Source of the DNA: Chrysogorgia sp. JL179-B06
Lineage: Eukaryota > Cnidaria > Anthozoa > Scleralcyonacea > Chrysogorgiidae
Length of the DNA stretch: 64,000 bases
Direction of reading: 5' to 3'
Assembly: GCA_035772405.1 (NCBI GenBank)
Contig: JAYKKM010000504.1
Span: forward strand, 3,606,001-3,670,000
A program made the position numbers and the translations under genes. Below, one piece after another: positions 11,300-22,653 of the stretch (the stretch's first letter is position 1; each line of letters begins with the position of its first letter). The notes under the pieces were generated by a model. That model made no database searches. It saw nothing but the letters and a program-made list of their open reading frames with translations, and was not told where the DNA came from.

Positions 11300-12250
11300 C
11301 TAATTATTAGTCTGAAATATCGTCGAAAAAAGTCGACGAAAAGCAACTCTATACTCCCTTTGTCTAATGCCATAAATAAAAGGATTCACAATCGAGTTTA
11401 ATGCTGCAAGTTCCACGTAGATAACGACGACGACAGGTGGGAGACATGAGGCGCACCATAGATTGATCATCATTATTAATATTGCACCTGCGAGTACAAG
11501 ACAGAAGAATACTCCGATAACAATTGCAAACGTCTTAATGACTCGAAATTCTCGGGCTATCCGCAAACGGGAAATCGTTGAGTTCGACGAATCACATGAT
11601 GACACAGTGTTTGCAGCAATTTTATGTACGTGCTGTCGAGCGACTTTGAACATCTTGTAGTTTAAAACAACGATAACAATAGTCGGAATAAAGGCGTAAA
11701 TACACACACCAATCACCACCACGGGGACATCTGTAACACAAGACGCACGAAAATCGCCCGGTCGCGTGTAGATCACAAGAAAAGGAGCATAGATCATAGC
11801 AGAGCACCAGATCAGGAGCAATATATAATAGGTTCGTCGCCACGTTACTATTATTTTGTACTTAAATGGCCTGTTGATGGCGATAAACCGATCCACAGTA
11901 ATACCAACGAGAGATAAGATGGAAAGAATTATGCATGTGGCTGCGATAGGGTTGACAATGCGACAAAAAAGGTTCTGGTCACTTTCAATTCCAATAAGCA
12001 TCCGCGCGATTTCTGCAATATAAGTTGGGTACAAAAAACAGCAAGCTAAAAGATCAGTGATGGCAAGGTTAACTACAAAATAACTTGTTGGCGTCTTTGG
12101 GTGATTGAGAAAGACATTGTAAATGATGACGCCAACGTTGCCTAATACTCCAACAATAAAAACAAGACATTTGAAGACCATTAATGAAATAAGCATGTTG
12201 CGCGAGAGAACCTGATCAGAGGTTGTGGAGTTCACGTCTTTCATTTTCAC
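11300..12250 (-). CDS. Class A (rhodopsin-like) orphan GPCR, copy 2, subtype A
   Basis: An intact single-exon receptor of 316 aa, predicted to sit in the plasma membrane and signal through G proteins; the ligand is unknown. Seven hydrophobic segments are visible. Landmarks are GN at 37-38 (TM1), NLAITD with D66 (TM2), C96 before TM3 and C171 in the second outer loop for the usual disulfide, D120-R121-F122 in place of DRY, W148 (TM4), P189 (TM5), and N289-P290 in NPFIY (TM7). TM6 lacks the common CWxP motif and reads FFCLVLAG at 248-255. The N-terminus has an N-glycosylation site (N7). The start is chosen because all copies share MKMKDVNSTTSDQ. It differs from copy 4 by one residue (G40 against S). 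Confidence 0.88.
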   Translation of the reverse strand: MKMKDVNSTTSDQVLSRNMLISLMVFKCLVFIVGVLGNVGVIIYNVFLNHPKTPTSYFVVNLAITDLLACCFLYPTYIAEIARMLIGIESDQNLFCRIVNPIAATCIILSILSLVGITVDRFIAINRPFKYKIIVTWRRTYYILLLIWCSAMIYAPFLVIYTRPGDFRASCVTDVPVVVIGVCIYAFIPTIVIVVLNYKMFKVARQHVHKIAANTVSSCDSSNSTISRLRIAREFRVIKTFAIVIGVFFCLVLAGAILIMMINLWCASCLPPVVVVIYVELAALNSIVNPFIYGIRQREYRVAFRRLFSTIFQTNN

Positions 12251-12445
12251 AACTTCTGGCTACCAAAACGATTTTTACTTGCTTCAAACAAGACGATAGC
12301 TAGCGACTGTTCAACTCCTTAGTCAGCGGAGAACATATACTACTTTAGTATATAGTGGTGCTCACTTCGACAGCTTGGAAGAACTGTTTTAACATAGGCG
12401 CGCGGTACATTCATGTAATAATTATAATGAAAATGCTGCAATCTT

Positions 12446-12490
12446 ATTGGCTACGCTACTCGAGTAGCGACGAGTGACGTCCATATATGG
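12446..12490 (-). promoter_or_regulatory. Conserved GPCR promoter block, unit 2
   Basis: It has ATTGG (inverted CCAAT) at 12,446-12,450, the 14-bp palindrome GCTACTCGAGTAGC, TGACGT, and the CArG box CCATATATGG at 12,481-12,490. Between it and the ATG, A-type units carry an extra stretch containing GGCGCGCGGTACATTCATG that B-type units lack. Confidence 0.5.
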
Positions 12491-13045
12491 AAGAGTTTTG
12501 TGTCTCTTTTATCAAAATAATTTTAAAGAAACAATGAACATAAGTTAGTTTTTAACTAAAACAATTAATAATTAAACTAAACTAAACAAAAAATTAACAA
12601 TTCGCTCTCAATTTCTTTCAGGTTATAGTTACCTCGGGCTTCGCCTTCGTTAATTATCACCTTATAGAAATTTAGAGCTCATAATCCAATAGAACGACTA
12701 CCTGTATATACAGTATAGTTCCTATTATCATACAATAAATTTGTTATTTCCAAAACAGAAGGTCTATATGCTGGGAAGGCGTTGTTCAAAGGGATGAGGG
12801 CACATGAGGACAGCGTTTGTTTTTTTACAGAAGAAGACTTACTTAAACTAAAATTAAAGTTTTTAATAAACTAAAACTATAGAATGTCTACGAGAAAAAG
12901 TAATAGACGCCCTAGTGCTAATCCATCGGTGCCATATGTTTCCATCTATATACGATGTAAACAGTTTATACTTGCAAATCATCATCACGTACGTGATGTG
13001 CCTTGAGAGACCTTCAAGCTCTGTTAACTTGTCAAATACTCATGA

Positions 13046-13101
13046 AAACTCAGAGCTCCAGGCAGGACTCGAACCCGCAACCTTGAGCCACTAGAAAGAG
13101 T
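13046..13101 (-). repeat. tRNA-like hairpin, deleted remnant, unit 2
   Basis: It keeps the box B end (complement of GGACTCGAACCCGCAACC) and the outer stem. A deletion removed the anticodon arm and part of box A, joining CAACC directly to TTGAGCCAC. Confidence 0.55.
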
Positions 13102-13110
13102 TTTTTTCTG

Positions 13111-15954
13111 ACTATTGATAATTTGATAACTTAACACAGCTTTCACTGACTTCAAGATGCGACTAGATAACTTAAATAGTTCAAGGTATAGTCGAGTGCT
13201 GATATTGTCTAAATGTTCACAGTGAAATGTGAACTATTCGGCTTTGTGACAAATAATTAGTTAACGTTAATTTTTCGCCACGCTATTCATGCAATTAAGA
13301 CATTTGATAAACCGTATTTCCTATCTTAGATAATAATTAAGTGAAACATGTTATATTTTTGTCCAGCCTCCTCCGCAGGCAACTCTCGTGTGTTTTCCTA
13401 GTTAACGTCGTGCTCTTATTTCTTTCTTTGGCTCGGCCAAAATATTATAAACTGAAAACGACGCAGCGATAGGAAGACACAGAGTTGCCTGCGGAGGAGG
13501 AACTTTTGTCAACAATAACGTCACTAACAGAGAAGCGGCTATGTCGGTTTTTGAGGATGGTTTTCAATTTCCAGTTTAACTACCACTTGTGCTCCAGTGC
13601 ATTCCAGCTTTGACTTGGAACATTTAATAAACCCCTCCCCCAATAAAGCCCCCTTGCTTATCGAAAATTAATAAGATAATAATAGACTGAAAATAAGGTA
13701 CTTCAGTTATTCAGTCTCGGGCTTCGCACTTACGCTCAGGTAATAGCTGACAAGAACAACAACCTGACAACCATGACAACTATAATTTTCTTTTGGTTTA
13801 GGTTTACACCATGAACGCCTTCTATTAACTTTGGGGTTTAATATATCCATGCAGGGAACTAATCCCAAAAGTACCGACCTTATATTGGTTGAAATAAAAA
13901 TGGATTTACCAGACCCTAGCGCAACGTAATCTCATTCAAACAGTATAGGACGCGCTTGGTTTAGAAGCCGGCAAAAAATGGCAAATAGTTCAACTCCACT
14001 ACCTCTAATGAGTTGCTACCGCGTCTTCGATCGTCAGACAAACGTATTACACGCTGCGAAAAATCACATTTCTGAAATTTTCCAATTGTTCAATTTTCTC
14101 AACTGAGGTCATATTCGCAAAACTATGCTAGAGAAATGTTTTCATGCTCGGTAAAACTCGTTAAAGCCAAAAGTTTACTCTCATTTTGCGAGTTTGCTAG
14201 CGCTAATTTCAAATGCGTCACTACATAGGGGGAGTAAGGATGCGGGGCTTCGAGGAATGAAGGAAACAATTAAAGACCTGATCAAGAAGGCTAATAAAAG
14301 CTTACCACCATCCCCTTAGTGACGCATCTGCGGAAGGAAATTTCCTTCCAAAGTGAAAACACTGATGTTTATCTGAGCGTACGTGCGAATCCCGTGTCTG
14401 AATAACTCATGAGTACCTTATTTTCAGTTATTATCTCACTAATTTTCGATAAGCAATGGGGCTTTATTGCATGCAGGGGGAGGGGTTTATTCCAAGTCAA
14501 GGCTGGAATACACTGGAGCACAAGTGTAAAACCGAAACTGAAAACCGATTCTCTATTAGTGAAGCTATTGTTGATAAAAATATAACATGTTTTTACTTCA
14601 TGAAGTAATTACCGGTGTACTTTATCATAGGAAATACGGTATATCAAATGATCTTAATTCATGCATGAATAGCATGGCGAAAAATTATTCAGTCTCGGGC
14701 TTCGCATGCGTACGCTTAGGTAAACATAGTCGACAAGAACAACCTGACAACCATGACAACTAGGTTTACACATAAACGCCTTCTATTAATTTTGGGGTTT
14801 AATATATCCATGCTGGGAACTAATCCCAAGAGTACTTGAAATAAAAATGGATTTACTAGACGCCAACGCAACGTAATCTCATTCAATAAAAGCTGAGCCA
14901 AACAGCATATGGTTGCCATTGTCGGACGCGCTTGGTTTAGATGCCAAAAAATGGCAAATTTCAACTCCACAACCTCTTATGATTTGCTATCGCGATACCG
15001 CTGTCTGTGGTGAATCGCCACCACGTCTTCGATCGTCAGACGAACACTTTTCTGAAATTTTCCAAACGGTTTATGTACTTAGAAATTAGTCTGCTTTACT
15101 CGGTATAAGCCGGTCAATATTATTTGAACGTTATCTCGATCAATATTTAACCGTTTTCAATTCTGAAAACAGATTTAGAATTGCCTAGTCCAAGTACATA
15201 ACATACATGCATACCCTTCGTAAAATCTTACGCAAACATGCATACCCTTCGTAAAAACTTGTTTATGTGTCGGATTCAAACGGATCACCCAAAACGACAT
15301 TTTACCTGCCTATAAGGAGTTGGACCTACCACTTTACACCTGCCGCGGCGAGATTATCACCCTCGCTTGCGAGGGGAGAATCTTATATTAATTTTCCGCG
15401 ATAAGCAAGGGGGCTTCCAAAGTTGAAACACTAATGTTTATCTGAGCGTACCTTATCTCCAGTCTATTATTATCTTATTAATTTTCGATAAGCAAGGGGG
15501 CTTTATAATATTAGGAGAGCGGTTTATTAAATGTTCCAAGTCAAAGCTGAAATACACTTGAGCACAAGTGTTAAGAAATTAAAACAGAAACTGAAAACCA
15601 TCCCCCAAACCGACATAGCCCATTCTCTATTAGTGACGCTATTGTTGACAAAAATATAACATGTTTTTACTTTATGAAGTAATTACCGGTGTACTTTAAC
15701 ATAGGAAATACGGTTTATCAAATGATCTTAATTCATGCATGAATAGCATGGCGAAAAAAGTAACATCAACTAATTCGTATTTGTCACAAACGTAAGCAAT
15801 AGTTCACATTTCACTGTGAACATTTATTTAGACAATATCAGCACTCGACTACCTTTAACTATTTAAGTTAGGTATAGTCGCAGCTTGAAGTTAGTTAAGT
15901 CGTTAAGGTAATTTTTTGTTCAAGCTTTGTTAAGTTATCAAGTTATCAATAGTA
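13111..15954. mobile_element. Long-arm foldback element, unit 2
   Basis: Same structure as in unit 1 but with a shorter centre. The palindromic MITE and several of the 190-bp blocks are missing, which accounts for much of the shorter spacing to the next unit. Both arms and the CTATTGATAA ends are kept. No coding sequence. Confidence 0.6.
13364..13503. mobile_element. Small MITE inside the foldback left arm, unit 2
   Basis: Same 140-bp element as at 3,804-3,943, with TTTTGTC on both sides and the better-paired ends CTCCTCCGCAGGCAACTC / GAGTTGCCTGCGGAGGAG. Confidence 0.7.
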
Positions 15955-15968
15955 TCAATACTCAATTT

Positions 15969-18338
15969 GGAATTGACAACAGCCTACTTTCCATCCCGGG
16001 ATACTCGTTGCACCGGAAAGACAGGTTTGAAAGTCGTGGCGGTGGTGTCTACGCCTATATCTCTAATAATATACCATGTAAACGAAGACTAAACTTGAAG
16101 AGCCCCCCATTCGAGTTTGGTTTGGCTACGCCCCCACCGTCTACCACGCCCTGTTTCTGTTTTATAATCTGCGGAGTATATATAGTCCTCCAGATGAATC
16201 CATCCAGGAGCAAAAAGACCTAATACAATGTATTGTTGATACTGTTGATACAGTCCGTTCTTCTTCACCAGATTGTGGTGTTGTAGTTTGACATCTCTGA
16301 TTTAAAATATCACCTCAATCTTGGGGCTCATCAATCCTTGATCTTATCATAACTAACTGTAGTCATATGTACAGCTGGGATCGTTGGACCACTGTGTAAT
16401 ATCTTGAAAACCCCTTGACAATTACACCAGTTCTACCTTTTCTCACGCGCATAAGAAATACCAATTACGACGCCATGCGAAATCCTCGCTGGATGCTTTT
16501 GGCAGTAATCTTCTTTCCTATAAAGTCCGTAAAAATCCATCACACAGACAGACCATGGATGACGTCATGAATCAAACAACTTATTCTGGACAGACAACGT
16601 GCATATCATTCTGGGCATGTCGAACAGTTGAGGTGTCTCGAGAATAAAGTGTGCGATGTAATTTGCCAAAGAAAGAAGAGCTACTACCGAGACAAGGTAC
16701 AACATCTTAGTAACCCACGCAAATGGTGGAACACTATTAATAAAATCTCTGGTAAATCTAGTGATAAAATGCCGATTAGTTACGAAGATGAGAATATCCT
16801 GTCTGGAGCTAAACTAGCAGAAAGATTTAACACCTTCTATATATCAGTAACGGCTGATCTCCCTCCGCTAGATATTGGCAAACTACTTGCTTTTCTACCT
16901 GCTTATGAGCAACTACCATCAATCTGTCCACTATAAGCAAGAACCTATCTAGCCTCACCACCTACAAAGCTATTGGCCCGGTTTGCGCCTGAACTTGCCC
17001 AACCCATCAAGGACATTTTTAATGCTTCATTTTCCGCTGGTTATTTCCCTAAACCATGGAAGGACGACCTTATAGCGCCAATAGCAAAAGTCTCATCAGT
17101 CTCCTGTGATAGACTAGTGACTTAAGACCTATAGCGCTAACGTCCTGTGTATCCAAGATCCAAGAAGACTTCGCCGTGAAGTGGCTCATTGATGACGTAC
17201 AACACATGATTGATCCTCAAGAATTTGGTTATACCTGAAAGGTACTTCAACGACTTTCTGTCTGTTAGACATGCTCTAGAATTGGCTGTCCTCCTTGGAC
17301 CAACCTAGATCCTACCTTAGAGTATGCTACCGGCTGTATCTAGATTTTAGCAAGTTTTTCGATCATATAGTCCACAATATTTTGGTTGACAAACTTCTTC
17401 AACTTGGAGTGAGATTATTGGTTCACTGGATTTGCAGCTTTCTTTCTGGTAGGCGCCAGGCCGTTAAATTAGAACACTTTATTTCTAAATGGGAGTCCAC
17501 CCACGCTGGGGTACCTCAGGGAACCAAACTTGGACCAATCCTCTTTTTGGCGATGATAAACGATCTCGCCACAAAGTTCTCCATGACGCATCTTCCCACT
17601 GGAAATACGTTGACGATATCACCATATCCGAGGTTCTTTCTGCAGGCAATGTCTCCGGCATGTAACGTGATTTGGACCTAATAACGTGCCCCAGCTCGTA
17701 TTTTTATTTTTGTATTTCTTTGGATTCAAATTCATATTGTTATCCCGGGCCCACCCCACCAAAAAATGGTGATCTGCCCGCTGAAATCCATACCTGACAT
17801 CGCACCTCTTACTGTCAATGGGCTTCCTATATAGAGAAGGTGATATCTTATAAAGTACTCGGGGTAATAATAAACGACACGCTAAAGTGGAACGAAAACA
17901 CTCAGGAGATTATATCAAAGGCTTCAAAGAGACTGTATATATTGAGGGTGTTAAAGCGAACTGGAATTCCACCGCACGATCTCGTTCATATCTATTACGC
18001 GCTTATTAGGTCAGTTCTTGAGTACTGCTGTACCACATGGACAACCAGTATTCCATACTATCTCAAGGACAAAATTGAAATAGTGCAGAAGCGCCCTATG
18101 AGGATTATTCATCCCCAGACCCACTATTTCGACGCCCTTACTCTTTCTGGATGGTAGGAGGGAAGAAATCTGCAAAAAAGTTCTCCACCAAATTAAGCAA
18201 TCAAATTCGCAATTAAACCATTTGTTACCTCGACCTATGAGTTCACAATGTCACAATTACTGAACTATACACGCAATCGTTCAGCTCTAGCTTTGCCTAG
18301 ATGCCGTACTAACAGATATAAAGATAGTTTTTTCCTGA
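15969..18338 (+). mobile_element. LINE copy 3: CR1/jockey-group, degenerate
   Basis: Near-identical to copy 2, with the same 5' truncation point, the same endonuclease remnant, RT block (17,295-17,681) and internal inversion (about 17,708-17,756). A short deletion after DALTLS (near 18,149) shifts the frame and shortens the C-terminal RT frame to 105 codons. The 3' end lacks the ATTC tail: it stops at TTTTTTCCTG, 18,338, and joins unit sequence. Confidence 0.85.
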
Positions 18339-19224
18339 AAAAACATACGGAAATCATGCGGGATATGTCACCGTTGTCAAAAACATTAAGGTTACAGTGT
18401 CTCCTTGAATTAAGACGCTGTAATATATTTATTAGCTTTTTTTTCATAATTCGTCACAGCATAATTTTATGTTTATAAACCAATCTTCATTCACCATTTG
18501 CTGGTCCACATGCGTCGAACGCACTTACATAATCTTGGATTACTCCTAGTATATATGCCAATAGGGCGTCACGGGAGATAAAATTAATGAGATGCGAAAA
18601 GTTAAATCATTTGCTATTAAAGCAAACAGACTGAGGGGGAGGGAGAAATGATAGGTCCAATATTCAAGGGGATTATGTGATAGTAAAGCGGTACGAAACA
18701 AAATCTTGAAAAGGAATGAAATGCACGAGCTAATAATAAAAAGTTCCTCGCAAACTAAAATAACAAAAAAACCTGTAGGAAAAGTTGCCAAAGGGTTATC
18801 GGTGAAAATGGCTGACGTCTCAGGATCATTTTGTAAAATGTGAAAATTCCGATTGATAATATTTTTAACATTAAAATAATATAAATGATATTTTTAACTT
18901 TAAAAATAAGGGGCTAGTTCCCGAAACGTTTTTAATACAATTCCTTTTGACGTTTTGGGGCTCTGCCCCTGTGTCAAGATATCTTGACAAAGGGACATAT
19001 ATGTGTGTATGCGTGTATGTATCATTGCACGAAAAAATGGATTTACTCAAATTTACAATATGTGCAAATATGGAGCAAATTTATTGAAATATTATATTTA
19101 AAGTAATAAATTCATTCATTCACATGGAATTAAGAGCGAATGTTTTTATTTCATAAGCTGGACTTTAAAATCTACATTATAAGTTTTAGAACATATTCGT
19201 TCGCACCAATGTTTTGAATTATTT
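18339..19224. other. Intergenic spacer, unit 3
   Basis: Homologous to the unit 2 spacer but lacking the LINE tail. It contains the TGTCAAGATATCTTGACA palindrome and the AATAAA complement downstream of the receptor. No gene seen. Confidence 0.6.
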
Positions 19225-20175
19225 CTAATTATTAGTCTGAAATATCGTCGAAAAAAGTCGACGAAAAGCAACTCTATACTCCCTTTGTCTAATTCCATAA
19301 ATAAAAGGATTCACAATCGAGTTTAATGCTGCAAGTTCCACGTAGATAACGACGACGACAGGTGGGAGAGACGAGGCGCACCATAGATTAATCATCATTA
19401 TTAATATTGCACCTGCGAGTACAAGACAGAAGAATACTCCGATAACAATTGCAAACGTCTTAATGACTCGAAATTCTCGGGCTATCCGCAAACGGGAAAT
19501 CGTTGAGTTCGACGAATCACATAATGACACAGTGTTTGCAGCAATTTTATGTACGTGCTGTCGAGCGACTTTGAACATCTTGTAGTTTAAAACAACGATA
19601 AAAATAGTCGGAATAAAGGCGTAAATACACACACCAATCACCACCACGGGGACATCTGTAACACAAGACGCACGAAAATCGCCCGGTCGCGTGTAGATCA
19701 CGAGAAAAGGAGCATAGATCATAGCAGAGCACCAGATCAGGAGCAATATATAATAGGTTCGTCGCCACGTTACAATTATTTTGTACTTAAATGGGCTGTT
19801 GATGGAGATAAACCGATCCACAGTAATACCAACGAGAGATAAGATGGAAAGAATTATGCATGTGGCTGCGATAGGGTTGACAATGCGACAAAAAAGGTTC
19901 TGGTCACTTTCAATTCCAATAAGCATCCGCGCGATTTCAGTGATAGAAGTTGGGTACAAAAAACAGCAGGCTAAAAGATCAGTGATGGCAAGGTTAACTA
20001 CAAAATAACTTGTTGGCGTCTTTGGGTGATTGAGAAAGACATTGTAAATGATGACGCCAACGTTGCCTAATACTCCAACAATAAAAACAAGACATTTGAA
20101 GACCATTAATGAAATAAGCATGTTGGGCGAGAGAACCTGATCAGAGGTTGTGGAGTTCACGTCTTTCATTTTCAC
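19225..20175 (-). CDS. Class A orphan GPCR, copy 3, subtype B
   Basis: An intact 316-codon receptor in one exon. It shares the fold landmarks of copy 2 (D66, C96, DRF at 120-122, C171, NPFIY) but carries the B-type set: SITEIARM in the TM2-TM3 loop, FISINSPFKYK after DRF (A-type has FIAINRPFKYK), and PTIFIVV in TM5 (A-type PTIVIVV). Private changes are L218 for S and CASSL for CASCL before TM7. The B-type residues near the first outer loop and inner loop 2 could alter ligand or G-protein preference, which is inference only. It is tail-to-tail with LINE copy 3. Confidence 0.87.
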   Translation of the reverse strand: MKMKDVNSTTSDQVLSPNMLISLMVFKCLVFIVGVLGNVGVIIYNVFLNHPKTPTSYFVVNLAITDLLACCFLYPTSITEIARMLIGIESDQNLFCRIVNPIAATCIILSILSLVGITVDRFISINSPFKYKIIVTWRRTYYILLLIWCSAMIYAPFLVIYTRPGDFRASCVTDVPVVVIGVCIYAFIPTIFIVVLNYKMFKVARQHVHKIAANTVSLCDSSNSTISRLRIAREFRVIKTFAIVIGVFFCLVLAGAILIMMINLWCASSLPPVVVVIYVELAALNSIVNPFIYGIRQREYRVAFRRLFSTIFQTNN

Positions 20176-20325
20176 AACTTCTGGTTACCAAAACGATTTT
20201 TACTTGCTTCAAACAAGACGATAGCTAGCGAATGTTCAACTCCTTGAGTAGTCAGTGGAGATCATATACTACTTTAGACATTCATGTAATAATTATAACG
20301 AAAATGCTGCAATATTATTTACTAA

Positions 20326-20361
20326 GCTACTCGAGTAGCGGCGAGTGACGTCCATATATGG
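20326..20361 (-). promoter_or_regulatory. Conserved GPCR promoter block, unit 3 (B type)
   Basis: It keeps GCTACTCGAGTAGC, TGACGT and CCATATATGG (20,352-20,361), but the inverted CCAAT box of A-type units is lost (ATTATTTACTAAG). Confidence 0.45.
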
Positions 20362-20538
20362 AAGAGTTTTGTGTCTCTTTTATCAAAATAATTTTAAAGA
20401 AACAATTAACATAAGTTAGTTTTTACTAAAACAATTAATAATTAAATTAAACTAAACTAAAACAAAAAATTAACAATTCGCTCTCAATTTCTTTCAGGTT
20501 ATAGTTACCTCGGGCTTCGCCTTCGTTAACTATCACCT

Positions 20539-21033
20539 TTTATAAAATAAGTCGTGTCTTACGCATGCTGTGATTGGTCAGTTACCGTGTTTATATCAGG
20601 CTATATAACATGGATGGATTACGCCATCGTGATACGCCATCAATTAGCCATCATACGCCATCAATTAGCAATGATACGCCATCAATTAGCCATCATACGC
20701 CATCATACGCAATCAATTAACCATCATACGCCATCAATTAGACATCACGGCGCCATCATACGCAGTAAGGAGAATTTACGTGTTGATAAAAAGATATTTG
20801 TACATTTTATTTGCTTTCTACGGGTTATTTTATAAAATAAATAGAAAACATTTTTATCCGTGTTCCCATACGTTATATAAACACTCGTGGAAGTTTGGGA
20901 GAACTCGAAATCGCGTGGAAACACTCGCCCCCTTACGGGCTCGTATTCCCACTATGATTTCTCGTTCTCGCAAACTTCCACTCGTGTTTATATAACAGTA
21001 TCTAAACACGGAAAATGTTTTCTATTTCTTAAA
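20539..21033. repeat. B-type insertion: minisatellite plus foldback
   Basis: About 495 bp absent from units 1, 2 and 4, where TATCACCTTATAGAAATTT is continuous. It holds about six variants of a 21-bp repeat (ATACGCCATCAATTAGCCATC) at 20,626-20,766. A foldback follows, whose arms (about 20,838-20,910 and 20,947-21,032) contain TAGAAAACATTTTTATCCGTG and its complement. The short reading frames here are accidental. The exact ends and any target duplication are not clear. Confidence 0.6.
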
Positions 21034-21398
21034 TAGAAATTTAGAGCTCATAATCCAATAGAACGACTACCTGTATACAGTATAGTTCCTATTATCATAC
21101 AATAAATTTGTTATTTCTAAAACAGGAGGAGGTCTATGCTGGGAAGGCGTTGTTCGAAGGGATGAGGACAGCGTTTGTTTTTGTTACAGAAGAAGACTTA
21201 CTTAAACTAAAATTAAAGTTTTTAATAAACTAAAACTATAGAACGTCTGCGAGAAAAAGTCTCTAGTGCTAATCCATCGGTGCCATATGTTTCCATCTAT
21301 ACGATGTAAACAGTTTATACTTGCAAATCATCATCACGTGCGTGATGTGCCTTGAGAGACCTTCAAGCTGTGTTAACTTCATTGTCAAATACTCATGA

Positions 21399-21488
21399 AA
21401 ACTCTGAGCTCCAGGCAGGACTCGAACCCGCAACCTTCTGAATGCTAGCAATACGATCTAACCATTGAGCCACTAGAACTCAGAGTTT
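21399..21488 (-). repeat. tRNA-like hairpin, unit 3
   Basis: Same element as at 3,425-3,516, with a 3-base deletion in the anticodon arm (GCTAGCAATACG). Box A-like, box B and the 16-bp outer stem are retained. Confidence 0.55.
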
Positions 21489-21498
21489 TTTTCTAGTG

Positions 21499-22653
21499 AC
21501 TATTGATAATTTGATAACTTAACACAGCTTTCACTGAAAACCTTTACGAATTAACTAACTTCAAGATGTGACAGCTAGATAACTTAAATAGTTCAAGGTA
21601 GTCGAGTGCTGATATTGTCGAAATGTTCACAGTGAAATGTGAACTATTCGGCTTATACGTTTGTGATAAATACGAATTAGTTAACGTTAATTTTTCGCCA
21701 CGCTATTCATGCAATTAAGATCATTTGATAAACCGTATTTCCTATCTTAAATAATAATTAGTAAAACATGTTATATTTTTGTCTAGCCTCCTCCGCAGGC
21801 AACTCTCATGTGTTTTCCTAGTTGACGTTATGCTCTTATTTATTTCTTTGGCTCGGCCAAAACATTATAAACTGAAAACGACGCAGCTATAGGAAGACAC
21901 TGCGGGGGAGGAACTTTTGTCAACAATAGCGTCACTAACAGAGAAGCGGCTATGTCGGTTTTTGCGGATGGTTTTCAGTTTCCAGTTTAACTACCACTTG
22001 TGCTCCAGTGCATTCCAGCTTTGACTTGGAACATTTAATAAACCCCTCCCCCAATAAAGCCCCCTCATGCTTATCGAAAATTAATAAGATAATAATAGAC
22101 TGAAAATAAGGTACTTCAGTTATTCAGTCTCGGGCTTCGCACTTACGCTCAGGTAATAGCTGACAAGAACAACAACCTGACAACCATGACAACTATAATT
22201 TTCTTTTGGTTTAGGTTTACACCATGAACGCCTTCTATTAACTTTGGGGTTTAATATATCCATGCAGGGAACTAATCCCAAAAGTACCGACCTTATATTG
22301 GTTGAAATAAAAATGGATTTACCAGACCCCTAGCGCAACGTAATCTCATTCAAACAGTATAGGACGCGCTTGGTTTAGAAGCCGGCAAAAAATGGCAAAT
22401 AGTTCAACTCCACTACCTCTAATGAGTTGCTACCGCGTCTTCGATCGTCAGACGAACGTATTACACTGATGTTTATCTGAGCGTACGTGCGAATCCCGTG
22501 TCTGAATAACTTATGAGTATACCTTATTTCCAGTTATTATCTCATTAATTTTCGATAAGCAATGGGGCTTTATTGCATGCAGGGGGAGGGGTTTATTCCA
22601 AGTCAAGGCTGGAATACACTGGAGCACAAGTGTAAAACCGAAACTGAAAACCG
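21499..22653. mobile_element. Foldback element, unit 3, right arm truncated
   Basis: The left arm is complete. The centre is reduced, and the right arm stops after CGAAACTGAAAACCG at 22,653, where LINE copy 4 begins. The same LINE junction follows unit 5 (61,821), a mark of the B-type unit boundary. Confidence 0.55.
21784..21914. mobile_element. Small MITE inside the foldback left arm, unit 3
   Basis: Same insertion as in unit 1 with TTTTGTC on the right side. The right inverted end is eroded (TGCGGGGGAGGAAC), as it also is in unit 5. Confidence 0.6.
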